Shown one piece after another: positions 44,108-52,390 of a stretch of DNA of 64,000 bases (its first letter is position 1; the number at the start of each line of letters is the position of its first letter). The translations under genes were made by a program, and so were the position numbers. The DNA is from Spartobacteria bacterium (GTDB lineage Bacteria > Verrucomicrobiota > Verrucomicrobiia > Chthoniobacterales > UBA10450). Location: contig PMSN01000004.1 in assembly GCA_003167555.1 (NCBI GenBank), forward strand, positions 27,227-91,226, given 5' to 3'. Below the pieces are notes generated by a model. The model saw only the letters and a program-made list of their open reading frames with translations. It was not told the origin of the DNA and ran no database searches.

Positions 44108-44527
44108 TCACAACTCACCAATGCGCAGCCACGGCTTGAAAATAGCCCATAAATTTGCGGGATGTGTTCTGACACGTCGTTGCCAGTCAACATACCGGGA
44201 CATGAACTCTTTAGTGAGTGGTCGTGTTGCGGTAACCTCTCCGAACTCTTGACCGATGATATTTAGATTGTCCCCAGCTTTGCGGTGCCCTCGCGAATAG
44301 AAGTCGGAAGAGATGAGAGTGAATTGAGCGAGTGCCTCCTCAATCTTCAAAAGGGTCACGGCCTCTTGAGCGACATCTCCGTAAATGAAATCAATCCCGC
44401 GAACTAGGCGTAGGGCTTCGCCGGTGAGGGCGCTGAAGCGGGCCATTCGAGATACAATGAAGCCGGCATAGACGCCTGTAGTAATTCCAATGATGATTTC
44501 CCAAAAGACGTTTGTATCAATGTTCAT
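44108..44527 (-). CDS. Hypothetical protein with N-terminal TM, 139 aa
   Basis: Unrecognised. One N-terminal TM (FWEIIIGITTGVYAGFIVS), then a helical cytoplasmic part (LTGEALRLVRGIDFIYGDVA, ALAQFTLISSDFYSRG) and a C-terminal WQRRVRTHPANLWAIFKPWL. ATG 44527 is preferred because the frame upstream runs through a duplicated gene fragment. GGCGTTAGGTGG lies ~40 bp upstream. Confidence 0.6.
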   Translation of the reverse strand: MNIDTNVFWEIIIGITTGVYAGFIVSRMARFSALTGEALRLVRGIDFIYGDVAQEAVTLLKIEEALAQFTLISSDFYSRGHRKAGDNLNIIGQEFGEVTATRPLTKEFMSRYVDWQRRVRTHPANLWAIFKPWLRIGEL

Positions 44528-44685
44528 GCTAAACGCTGGTGGCGAACGTGGTGGATGTCCACCTAACGCCGGGTAGTCTCGGGCTCTTAGCCCGACGATA
44601 GCGTCAATCTCACTACGAAGTGGACAGCTAGCCGGATGTAGTTTGGCGCGAGAGGCACCTGCGCTCGACCGGGGAAGCGCTTCTC

Positions 44686-44893
44686 TTATTGAATGAACCG
44701 GATCGTCATCGGGTAGCGATAGAATTTTCCATCGCTCGCCTCGATGGAGGCGATGATGGCGAAGACAACGTTCAGGACCCAAAGGATCGCCAGGAAAACG
44801 AAGCCGACCAGGATCAGGCAAAAGACCGCGGCGACAACGTTGTAGATGAGCATCGAGATTTGGAAGTTGAGCGCTTCTTTGCCGTGCGCATCG
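44686..44893 (-). pseudogene. Truncated duplicate of the DUF4870 gene
   Basis: 208 bp nearly identical to the 3' end of the intact gene at 46104-46487, with only a handful of differences. It encodes the last ~67 residues (from AHGKEALNFQISMLIYNVV to the stop) and then diverges abruptly at the 5' side. The similarity continues ~25 bp past the stop (CCTGCGCTCGACC), so a DNA block rather than just the gene was copied. The fragment lacks a start codon at its break point. Confidence 0.85.
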
Positions 44894-44956
44894 CGGCGCT
44901 AATCACCGCTGGTCGAAGCTCACGGCGCGGCAAGATCCGACCCAGGTTGGCAAAAG

Positions 44957-45940
44957 CTAAAGGTGTTCCCATATCCAATCGATAATGTCTTCGATCTTGT
45001 CTTCTATTAACTTTTCAACGGGGCTAAAAGGCGTGCCATCGAAGTAGTGCGCAATGGTTCCAGGACCATCGGGACTTCCATGTCCCTCATCGATGGATTT
45101 GCGCCAGCGCTCCGCATGCGTCCGCCACTCCTCCTGGTCTACGAGCTTGGGCGCCGTGAACCAGACGTTCCACGAGAGCAGGTTGCCAGGCTGGAGCATG
45201 TTACCGGAAGCCATGTTGAAAACATCCATGACCAGTTGGTTAAATTCATCGACGAGATCGTTATTCGTCTTTTTGATCGGGCCGATCTCGACTTCCACAT
45301 TGGCAACCGCCCAGGCTTCGTTGTGGATGGCAAAGTCGGGACTCTTGAACAGATCGGTTTGGCCCCTCCGAACCGGAAAGATGGGTTGGTCGGGGTTTCC
45401 CGACATATGAGTGGTGACCTTAATCGAGTTCGCTTTGTCCTTGGGAAAGGGGAGTGGGCTGTTTTTGAAACTGTCCCACAAAACCTGAAAGATGAAATCT
45501 TCGTCTGCGAACGGACTAAACCAGATCTGACCCATCACGGTCATATCCGCTGCGACCTCCCTGGTTGTCTCGTTAACCCAACCCCGTTGTCCGGTAACGG
45601 TAACTTCTACATTCATGCAACCTATTTTAGTTTGGCAAACACCCTGTTGGGGACAGATGATGGAATAGACCCTTCCGGTATCGGTGTAACCGAGCCGGGA
45701 AATGTAGGGGGCGAACATCTGAAAGCACCTCTTGGGATCCGCTTGGCCCTTTTCGGTCTCCCAACTAAACTCGGGCCACTCCACGCCCTGCTGGCGTTGG
45801 AGTAAATCAATGTTGGCCATGTTCCCTAACATGAGCAACGAGGTCAGGTCTGGATTTGGATAGGCGAAGGCGGGATTTGATTCGGCGAATCCGCCTACCC
45901 ATCCGGGTGGAACGATGTCTGAGGGCTGATTTGGTTTCAT
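44957..45940 (-). CDS. Hypothetical protein, 327 aa
   Basis: I do not recognise this protein. It is soluble, with no signal peptide, Pro/Asn-rich at the start (PSDIVPPGWVGGFAESNPAF). Later segments are WPEFSWETEKGQADPKRCF, VEVTVTGQRGWVNETTREVA, QIWFSPFADEDFIFQVLWDS and a C-terminal acidic helix EKLIEDKIEDIIDWIWEHL. It lies between the intact and truncated DUF4870 copies, as if the insertion of this unit caused the duplication. The start may also be ATG 45991. Confidence 0.65.
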   Translation of the reverse strand: MKPNQPSDIVPPGWVGGFAESNPAFAYPNPDLTSLLMLGNMANIDLLQRQQGVEWPEFSWETEKGQADPKRCFQMFAPYISRLGYTDTGRVYSIICPQQGVCQTKIGCMNVEVTVTGQRGWVNETTREVAADMTVMGQIWFSPFADEDFIFQVLWDSFKNSPLPFPKDKANSIKVTTHMSGNPDQPIFPVRRGQTDLFKSPDFAIHNEAWAVANVEVEIGPIKKTNNDLVDEFNQLVMDVFNMASGNMLQPGNLLSWNVWFTAPKLVDQEEWRTHAERWRKSIDEGHGSPDGPGTIAHYFDGTPFSPVEKLIEDKIEDIIDWIWEHL

Positions 45941-46103
45941 AGGAGTTTCATTGATTTGGTTGGTTATCGAATTGCGATCTCTGGGGTTCACGACGAACTG
46001 ATAACCTCTATGCTACTGCCATAAGCGGCAGTAAGGAAAGCAGAAAGCGTCAGTCCTGGAATCTCGGCATTTGCGCCTGCGCTCGACCGTGGAAGCACTT
46101 GTC

Positions 46104-46487
46104 TTATTGAAGGAACCGGATCGTCATCGGGTAGCGATAGAATTTTCCGTCGCTCGCCTGGATGGAGGCGATGATGGCGAAGACAACGTTCAGGACCCAA
46201 AGGATGGCCAGGAAAACGAAGCCGACCAGGATCAGGCAGAAGACCGCGGCGACAACGTTGTAGATGAGCATCGAGATTTGGAAGTTGAGCGCTTCTTTGC
46301 CGTGCGCATCGATCTCGGGTGAGTCGCCGCGCTTGACCAGCCAGACGATAAGCGGCCCGAGCAGGTGGCCGGGGAAATGAAGGAAAACGCCAAGCAAGGA
46401 GCTGGCGTGACAAAGCGCGTTCCAGGTGCGCACGTTGGTGAGGGCGGGGGCGCTGAGAGGCGGTGGTGATGGGTATGAAGTCTCCAT
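46104..46487 (-). CDS. DUF4870-domain membrane protein
   Basis: The 127-aa protein has three hydrophobic segments and the DUF4870 signatures: NALCHASSLLGVFLHFPGHL, LGPLIVWLVKRGDSPEIDAH, GKEALNFQISMLIYNVVAAV and a final DGKFYRYPMTIRFLQ. Function unknown; members are small inner-membrane proteins. ATG 46487 begins the conserved part after a short Pro-rich leader. Its 3' end is duplicated at 44686-44893. Confidence 0.88.
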   Translation of the reverse strand: METSYPSPPPLSAPALTNVRTWNALCHASSLLGVFLHFPGHLLGPLIVWLVKRGDSPEIDAHGKEALNFQISMLIYNVVAAVFCLILVGFVFLAILWVLNVVFAIIASIQASDGKFYRYPMTIRFLQ

Positions 46488-46716
46488 GGCGTCTAATGAA
46501 TGGATGCAGCCGGCCCGAGGTTCGGATTCAGGAAAATGCGGATTGCGGAATTCGGAAAGAGTCAAACTGGAGCCGGGTTGCCGTTCAGCATTTCGCCGAC
46601 TTGCGCTTGTTCCCGATCGCGCCGCGTTTCTGCACTTTTCGGATATAGTCTGGCGCAAAGGGCACAGTTTCTCTATTGAGCGCATGCCTCAGGCAGACTT
46701 GGCTCCTTTCGGACGC

Positions 46717-47235
46717 TCAGGGAACGTCACCGCGGATCCATTTCACCATGTGTGGGAAAGGCTTCACGCCACGGAAGCGTGCATTCTGCTCGTCGAATGC
46801 CATCTCCCATGCCTGCAGGAGCGGGAAGCCGATGTAGATTCCACGGCGCGCGCAATCGATAATGTTAGACGAGTCGCCACCCTTGTAGGCGGTGCCGTGG
46901 AAGACATCCTCCGGCTGTAGGTCGAGTTCCAGCAGCGCGGCCCAACACCAGGAGATCGTTGTCAATTCCTCGCCCCCTGTCGCGGCTTCGATTAACCCGA
47001 CGTCGGCTGACCGGCGCTCGGGCGGCGAGAGCGCGATGTGCGCAGCCTCGTGCAGCGCGTCGCCCGGCGCGACGAGGATTGACTCGTCAACGACAAGCGA
47101 CCCGCCGGAGACGAGACTCCCCGGGAAGAGCGTCGGCACGTCGATGGTGCCGGCTCGCATTTCGATACCGATTGACCCGAGGAACGCGGCCATCCGGGAC
47201 AGGCGCGGATCGCGGAACATGGGTTTTGTGAGCAT
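46717..47235 (-). CDS. Hypothetical HExxH-containing protein, 172 aa
   Basis: Unrecognised, but it contains HEAAHIAL, a gluzincin-type HExxH motif in a helix, with a following Glu-rich stretch (LIEAATGGEELTT) that could supply a third ligand. Other segments are LFPGSLVSGGSLVVDESILV and a C-terminal WEMAFDEQNARFRGVKPFPH. A small cytoplasmic zinc peptidase is possible. ATG 47235 precedes MLTKPMFRDPRLSRMAAFLG; upstream codons look non-coding. Confidence 0.62.
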   Translation of the reverse strand: MLTKPMFRDPRLSRMAAFLGSIGIEMRAGTIDVPTLFPGSLVSGGSLVVDESILVAPGDALHEAAHIALSPPERRSADVGLIEAATGGEELTTISWCWAALLELDLQPEDVFHGTAYKGGDSSNIIDCARRGIYIGFPLLQAWEMAFDEQNARFRGVKPFPHMVKWIRGDVP

Positions 47236-47348
47236 AGCTGTGCTGGGTAGGGTTGGAGGAAACGCCGCATTCGATGAGGAGGATGGCCGAATCGGCGATA
47301 GCCGGCAAGGACGCGCATTTCGGTCTTCCCAAAAAACGCTGATGTAAT

Positions 47349-47440
47349 GGACAGGATTAACGGGATTGAGATGGATTAGAAGATCGGATGCAGAGTTTTT
47401 CTGATGTCTTCTGCCCAAATCCCGTTGATTCTGTTCGTCC
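47349..47440. repeat. Inverted repeat GGACAGGATTAACGGGATT ... AATCCCGTTGATTCTGTTCGTCC
   Basis: Two imperfectly complementary arms (GGACAGGATTAACGGGATT and its mirror) separated by ~50 bp, in the divergent region between the HExxH gene and the 70-aa gene. Same general style as the other intergenic palindromes. Confidence 0.55.
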
Positions 47441-47484
47441 GCACATTCCGCGCCGGTTGACCAGCGCGCCCGGCGGATGCTAGG

Positions 47485-47697
47485 ATGGATCACGTGAAAA
47501 ATTCTCCTTCAGGAAACCGAGGCGCATCAGAGCGCAGGGCGCGCGTTGCTGTTGTGGTCGCGAACGCGAAAGCGCAGGGAAAGAAAATCCCAAGCGGAGT
47601 GAGGCTCATCGGTTTTCGCGAACCCACTGCGGCCGAGCGCGACTTTGGCAAGACGCTGGGGCCGCTCGCGCGGAAGCGCGCCAGGGCCGCCGCGTAA
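47485..47697 (+). CDS. Small basic hypothetical protein, 70 aa (possible antitoxin)
   Basis: A 70-aa protein rich in Arg, Lys and Ala with no recognised domain (KKIPSGVRLIGFREPTAAER, LGPLARKRARAAA). It is followed after 45 bp by a RelE-like small gene, so a toxin-antitoxin relationship is possible, but the antitoxin family is not recognisable. Confidence 0.45.
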   Translation: MDHVKNSPSGNRGASERRARVAVVVANAKAQGKKIPSGVRLIGFREPTAAERDFGKTLGPLARKRARAAA

Positions 47698-47742
47698 GGT
47701 CGGTAACGACCGTTTCCTCCCCCCGCAAGAAAAGGATGCGCC

Positions 47743-48000
47743 GTGCCAGAGCTGCCGCGCCAAGTCATCCGCGAGCACTCCTTTGAACGCGCGTTGCGCG
47801 CGCTGATTCAGGATGCGCGAGAAGCCGATGAGTTTGTGGAAGGCGCTGAGTTTGTCCTGGCGCGTGACCCCGAAGTCGGATCGCCGTTGGGCAAGGGAAT
47901 TTGGTTTCTCCCGATGGCTCCGATTGGCAAAGCGCAGATCGCGCTCTACTACACGTTCGATGATTCGACGGTGACGTTGCTCGCGATCGCGAGCGTCTGA
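47743..48000 (+). CDS. RelE/ParE-like small protein
   Basis: An 85-aa protein with an N-terminal helix (REHSFERALRALIQDAREAD), a turn with VLARDPEVGSPLG, then strands GIWFLPMAPIGKAQIALYYT and FDDSTVTLLAIASV. Size, order of elements and the closing strand with YYTFDDSTVTLLAI resemble RelE/ParE-superfamily toxins, in which this strand normally reads VYRVDDGTVTLLAV. Catalytic residues are not clear, so it may be a non-toxic relative. Confidence 0.6.
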   Translation: MPELPRQVIREHSFERALRALIQDAREADEFVEGAEFVLARDPEVGSPLGKGIWFLPMAPIGKAQIALYYTFDDSTVTLLAIASV

Positions 48001-48178
48001 GGCAGCGTAGCTTCACGACCTTCCGACGACACCCTCCATGGGGCGGGGCCAACCGTCCCGAAACGGGATTCCTCCGATTCGGCTTCGCTCACGGTGAGCT
48101 ATGCGCTCGGAAGGACAAATCGGTTAGACAAAATACGCAGTTGGCGGCGTCTCGTTATTAAAAGACCGTTAAGAGGTC

Positions 48179-48673
48179 ATGGAAGATGTCGTCACTCATG
48201 AAGATTGGAAAGTCTGTTTCGCGCAACTGGGGCCTGGGCTCGTCCTCTTTGCCCGCCAGTTTGTCCGCACTTCCGCGGACGCCGAGGACATCGTCCAGGA
48301 CGCGTTCGTTCGTTTCTGGCGCAAACAGCATTCGATCGAGAATCGCGCGCTCCTTTACGCCACGGTCCGCTCGGTCGCGCTCGATCTTCTCCGGCGCGAT
48401 GCTCGCCGCGCCCGGCGCGAAGCGGACGCTTCGCTCGAGATGGAGCACACGACTGCTCCGCAATTTGATTTTGACGATGGATCGCAACGCGCGCTGGCTG
48501 CGGCGATCGATCTCCTTCCAGCCGAGCAACGCGAGGTGCTGGTCATGAAAATCTGGAACGAGCTGACCTTTGCGGACATCGGCACTGTCCTCGGAATTTC
48601 CCAAAACACCGCGGCGTCGCGCTATCGCTATGCGCTGGCGGCGCTCAAGAAAAATTTTGTCGCCCATGAATGA
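48179..48673 (+). CDS. ECF-type RNA polymerase sigma factor
   Basis: The 164-aa sigma-70-family ECF factor has region 2 (LVLFARQFVRTSADAEDIVQ then DAFVRFWRK) and region 4 (LLPAEQREVLVMKIWNELTF, ADIGTVLGISQNTAASRYR). It overlaps the next gene by 8 bp, which fits an anti-sigma partner. No extra C-terminal domain. Confidence 0.9.
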   Translation: MEDVVTHEDWKVCFAQLGPGLVLFARQFVRTSADAEDIVQDAFVRFWRKQHSIENRALLYATVRSVALDLLRRDARRARREADASLEMEHTTAPQFDFDDGSQRALAAAIDLLPAEQREVLVMKIWNELTFADIGTVLGISQNTAASRYRYALAALKKNFVAHE

Positions 48674-49178
48674 TTTCACGGAGCTGGAAAACGAGCTGAA
48701 GAAGTTGCGTCCGCAGGCGCCTTCGCCCGATCTCGCGTTGCGGATCGAGCAGAGCATGTTGGAAGTGGCGGGGCGCGGGACGGCGACGGCGGGTGTGTTG
48801 CCGAAGCGGCGGAGTTTCAAACTGAATTGGCTCGGGCTGGGATTAGGTCTCGCGGCGGCTGCTGGATTTTTGCTCCTGGCGCGGGTGAGTGTCGATCGCA
48901 AGCCGGAGAAATCGACGGGCCTCGCGATGGTCTCGCCGGTACCGGGCGTCTCGACAGACGCGGTCCGCGACATCCTGGTGCCGGCGGGCAAGACCGAGGT
49001 GGTCTATAACAGGCGCGACGAAGGATTGCATTTCGAGGAGGGCGCGGATCAGCCGGTGCGCCGGGTGCGCTCGCGCAAGCAGCAGACCTTGCAATGGAAC
49101 AATCCGCAAACCGGCGCGTCGCTCCGCGTTTCGTATCCGAGCGAGGAAGTGACTCTCATCCCAGTTTCCGGCCAATAG
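48666..49178 (+). CDS. Probable anti-sigma factor, single-pass membrane protein
   Basis: The 170-aa product has a short cytoplasmic part (NDFTELENELKKLRPQAPSP), one TM helix (~57-73, LGLGLGLAAAAGFLLLARV) and an extracytoplasmic beta-rich tail (DILVPAGKTEVVYNRRDEGL, RVSYPSEEVTLIPVSG). There is no zinc HxxxCxxC motif, so it is not a ZAS-type anti-sigma. Position, overlap with the sigma gene and topology support the role. 33 bp before the PDZ gene: one operon. Confidence 0.75.
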   Translation: MNDFTELENELKKLRPQAPSPDLALRIEQSMLEVAGRGTATAGVLPKRRSFKLNWLGLGLGLAAAAGFLLLARVSVDRKPEKSTGLAMVSPVPGVSTDAVRDILVPAGKTEVVYNRRDEGLHFEEGADQPVRRVRSRKQQTLQWNNPQTGASLRVSYPSEEVTLIPVSGQ

Positions 49179-49211
49179 AATTTCAGATTCATCCTTAACC
49201 AAAACAAAAAC

Positions 49212-50381
49212 ATGAAACTAACAACGCTAGCAATCATCGCAGCCTTCGGGTTGCTTCCCATCACCGGCTTTGCGCAACCGCCCGCGCCGCCGAATCCGCC
49301 GAGCGCGCCGCTTCCGCCGACGCCGCCCACGCCGCCTAAAGACCGCGATCACGATCGCGACAAAGGGCCCAAGGTGCCGGTGACATTTCTCGGCGTGGAA
49401 ACTTCGAGTGTCCCGCGCGTGGTGAGCGAACAGCTCGGGTTGCCGAAAGGCTTCGGACTCGTCGTGGATTACGTCGTGCCGGATGGACCGGCGGCCGCCG
49501 CGGGCGTGCAGCAGAACGACATCATCAAGATGTTGAACGACCAGATCCTGATGGAGCCCGATCAGCTCGCGAAGTTGATCCGCAGTTATGCGGAAGGCAC
49601 CAACGTGACGCTGACGATTCTGCGCAAGAACGCGGAGACGAAGGTGACGGTGAAGCTCGGAAAAAAGGAAGTGCGTTCGCGTGACGACATGTTCGACAGA
49701 CATCACGGCCCTGATTTCGGACAGATGAACGACGAGATGGAAAAGATGAAGCGCGACATGGGCGACATGAAATTCGAGTTCGGCGATATGAAGGTGGACG
49801 GGCCCGCGATCGCCAACGTGGTGCGAGACGCGCAGCGCGAAGCTATGCGCGTTCAACGGGACGCGCAGCGTGAAGCCATGCGGGCTCAGCGGGAAGCGTT
49901 GCGCGCCGCGAATAAGTTCCGCGTCTTCAACCGGAAAGATGGTGCGCTGAAGTCGACCACGATCGATCTCGGGAAAGCGCAGATTGTCTTCACGGATTTG
50001 AAAGGCGAGATGAAGATCGAAAGGGTCGACGGCAAGAAGATGCTGACCGCGAAAGATCCGGCGGGCCGGCTCCTTTTCAGCGGCCCGATCGAGACGAAGG
50101 AAGACCTGGACAAGCTGCCGCCGGACGTGCGCCAGCGTTACGACCAGCTCGAGCAGAAAGATTTGCCGGCCGTCGTTCCCAACAACTCGTTCGTGGAAAA
50201 TGACAAGGACGAGAACATTGACATGGATAACGACAACGATAATGACAACGACAACGATGCCGATGATAACGACAACGATAATGACAATGATGACAGCGAC
50301 ACGGCGGCCGTCACGATGCAGCAGGTCTCGCTGCAATCTTTCCCGCGTTCGTTCCGGACGCTGAATGTAATTTCCATCTAA
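49212..50381 (+). CDS. Secreted PDZ-domain protein with Asp/Asn repeat tail
   Basis: The 389-aa product has a signal peptide (LAIIAAFGLLPITGFAQ), a Pro-rich linker and a PDZ domain at ~55-155 (FLGVETSSVPRVVSEQLGLP, GPAAAAGVQQNDIIKMLNDQ). A charged coiled-coil-like stretch (~165-235) repeats DMGDM and REAMRAQREA units. The C-terminus carries an Asp-Asn dipeptide tract (~335-360, DNDNDNDNDNDADDNDNDND), possibly Ca2+-binding and length-variable. As third gene of the sigma/anti-sigma operon it may sense envelope state. Confidence 0.82.
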   Translation: MKLTTLAIIAAFGLLPITGFAQPPAPPNPPSAPLPPTPPTPPKDRDHDRDKGPKVPVTFLGVETSSVPRVVSEQLGLPKGFGLVVDYVVPDGPAAAAGVQQNDIIKMLNDQILMEPDQLAKLIRSYAEGTNVTLTILRKNAETKVTVKLGKKEVRSRDDMFDRHHGPDFGQMNDEMEKMKRDMGDMKFEFGDMKVDGPAIANVVRDAQREAMRVQRDAQREAMRAQREALRAANKFRVFNRKDGALKSTTIDLGKAQIVFTDLKGEMKIERVDGKKMLTAKDPAGRLLFSGPIETKEDLDKLPPDVRQRYDQLEQKDLPAVVPNNSFVENDKDENIDMDNDNDNDNDNDADDNDNDNDNDDSDTAAVTMQQVSLQSFPRSFRTLNVISI

Positions 50382-50421
50382 GGCGGCAATCTTGCGCCTT
50401 AAATCACGCTCGCCACATCTA

Positions 50422-51542
50422 ATGAAAGCAATTCTGGCGGGCGCGATCATGAGCCTGGTCGCGGCTGTCGTGACGAGCGGGGAGGAAGCGGCGCCCAACA
50501 GTACGCCTAAGGACAAGGCGGGACCGGCGAACGAACTCCAGAGCTACTTCGATTCGCTCGCGGCCGAGAACAAACTCTCCGGCGCCGTGCTGGTGGCGAA
50601 GGACGGTGTAACTATCGCGAGCAAGGCAGCGGGCGTCGCAAACAAAGCGACGGGCGCACCGATTGTGTTGAACACGAAGTTCAACCTTGGCTCGATGAAC
50701 AAGATGTTTACGGCGGTAGCTATCGCCCAGCTAACTCAAGCGGGGCGTCTTTCCTTTACCGATACTATCGGCAAGCATCTTCCGGATTACCCTAACAAGG
50801 AGGTAGCGCGGACAAGGTAACGATTCATCAACTGCTGACCCATACATCCGGCATGGGGCTGTACTGGAATGAGAAGTTCATGGCGCAGCGCGAGAAATTG
50901 ACAACGGTGGCGGCGCATCTGCCGCTCTTTGCCAGCGATCCACTTTCGTTTACTCCCGGAGAAAAATTTCAATACAGCAACTCGGGCTACATGGTCCTGG
51001 GCGCCATCATCGAGAAGCTCTCGGGCCAGGATTATTACAGCTACGTCCAGGAGCACATCTACAAACCATCCGGCATGGGCGATACCGGCTTTTACGAGCC
51101 GGGAAAGGAGACTCCGAACCTGGCTATTGGTTATACGAAGATGGGGCCGGATGGTAAGCCTCTGGAAGAGGTTCGAGATAACACGAACATACGCGAGGTT
51201 AAAGGCGGGCCGGCGGGCGGTGGTTATTCGACCGTGGGGGACCTGGTTAAATTTCACATGGCGCTGCGGAGCTACAAACTCCTGAACGAGGAATACACAA
51301 AGCTTGTCACAACTGGCAAAGTGGATACCGGCGGCCCGATTGGGCGATACGCATACGGCTTTGGTGACAAGATGCTTGGAGGAAAACATATCGTCGGACA
51401 TAACGGCGGCTCGGCCGGCATCGCGGCGAATTTCGAGATGTATCCGGAGCTGGGTTACACCGCGGTCCTGCTCATGAATGCGGATCCTCCCGCGATGATG
51501 CCGGTCATCATGGGAACCAGGCAACGCCTTCCGGCCGAGTAA
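50422..51542 (+). pseudogene. Beta-lactamase-family serine hydrolase, frameshifted
   Basis: Two frames together make one class C beta-lactamase-like/DD-peptidase-family hydrolase. Frame 1 (50422-50820) has a signal peptide and SxxK in FNLGSMNKMFTAVAIAQL, ending ...PNKEVARTR. Frame 2 (from about 50810 to 51542) continues VTIHQLLTHTSGMG, YxN in QYSNSGYMVLGAIIEKLSG and the HNGG box GHNGGSAGIA. The break is at ~50806-50818; removing the extra CG of GCGCGGAC restores the frame. It is either a true inactivation or a sequencing error; all catalytic motifs are otherwise intact. Confidence 0.85.
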
Positions 51543-51561
51543 TGGTGCTTTCAAGGAGAGA

Positions 51562-51634
51562 GTCCGCCGGGGCTTAACCCAGCTTTCGGCAGCCCCAAAC
51601 GGTTCGGGGTAACAACGCTGCCCGGCGGGCTTTT
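51562..51634. terminator. Structured bidirectional terminator or small structured RNA
   Basis: Between convergent genes. The outer stem GTCCGCCGGG / CCCGGCGGGC (one wobble) encloses two inner stems, GGGGCT..AGCCCC and CCCCAAACGGTTCGGGG; the plus-strand 3' side ends CTTTTCC. The multi-branched form is more elaborate than a simple hairpin. Confidence 0.55.
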
Positions 51635-51653
51635 CCTTTGGCAATAACGGTGG

Positions 51654-52244
51654 CTACTTTGCCACCGGCCCAAGCGGCAGCACGACCTTGCCGAACAATT
51701 CGTTGAGCACCTGGGCGAGGCCGGCGTAGATCGCGGCGAAGCCGCAGAAAATTCCTTCGTAGCCGGTGAAATGTTTGAACCCGGCGCTCGCGCCGGTGAA
51801 ATCGCCGTAGGCGAGGAGGAAGAACAGGATCGTGAGCGTGGCGAAAACAATTTGGAGCGCACGGTTTAGCCGCAACGTGCCGACAAACATGACGGCGGTG
51901 AACAGTCCCCACATCGCGAGATACGCTGCCATCGCCGTGTCGTTGGACGGCGCGCCCCACCCGACTTTGGCGAGGACGATCAATGCCACGAGCGACAACC
52001 AAAAGAAGCCGTAAGAAATAAACGCAGTCGCCGCGAAGGTATTATTCTTCTTCCACTCCATGGTGCCGGCGATGATTTGGGCGGCGCCGCCATAGCAGAT
52101 ACCCATCGCGAGAATCATGCTGTTGAGTTCGTAGAAGCCGGCGTTGTGAAAATTGAGCAACACCGTGGTCATGCCAAAGCCGAGCAGGCCGAGCGGAGCC
52201 GGATTGCCTGTGCTGTCTTTGATTTGGATGATGGAGTCGTTCAT
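51654..52244 (-). CDS. GPR1/FUN34/YaaH (SatP-type) acetate uptake transporter
   Basis: A 196-aa membrane protein with six TM helices and the family motif [15 protein letters not shown] near the N-terminus (NPAPLGL). Further segments are [20 protein letters not shown] and [16 protein letters not shown]. Relatives move acetate/succinate or ammonium as hexameric channels. ATG 52244 is chosen because the family starts close to the NPAPLGL motif. Monocistronic. Confidence 0.92.
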   Translation of the reverse strand: MNDSIIQIKDSTGNPAPLGLLGFGMTTVLLNFHNAGFYELNSMILAMGICYGGAAQIIAGTMEWKKNNTFAATAFISYGFFWLSLVALIVLAKVGWGAPSNDTAMAAYLAMWGLFTAVMFVGTLRLNRALQIVFATLTILFFLLAYGDFTGASAGFKHFTGYEGIFCGFAAIYAGLAQVLNELFGKVVLPLGPVAK

Positions 52245-52333
52245 GGGCAATTCTGCAGAACGTTTGATCAAACGAGAGATCGACTGTCAATAGCAACCCT
52301 TGCGGAAAGGAAGCCGGTTGACGCGGCGTCGAC

Positions 52334-52376
52334 AACAGGCAGGATGCCTGTTGACCCCACAGCCAGGATGGCTGTG
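52334..52376. repeat. Two tandem hairpins upstream of the DUF885 gene
   Basis: AACAGGC-AGGAT-GCCTGTT (52334-52352) followed by CACAGCC-AGGAT-GGCTGTG (52358-52376). Both loops are AGGAT and both stems 7 bp with different sequence. The pair ends 15 bp before ATG 52391, so it could shape translation of that gene. Confidence 0.7.
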
Positions 52377-52390
52377 CTACACCAACAGCA

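Noticed and set aside
43783..44139. Plus-strand frames in the 43.7-44.1 kb gap
   Set aside because: Arg/Pro-rich products, no Shine-Dalgarno and no motif; they overlap the start of the opposite gene.
44690..44985. Plus-strand 98-codon frame over the DUF4870 fragment
   Set aside because: Reverse shadow of the duplicated DUF4870 3' end; the same shadow appears over the intact copy.
50210..50300. Possible CRISPR-like or tandem DNA array
   Set aside because: The repetition is an in-frame Asp-Asn codon tract with no spacers.
49227..50516. 429-codon frame antisense to the PDZ gene
   Set aside because: Its Val/Ile-rich run is just the reverse of the Asp-Asn repeat.
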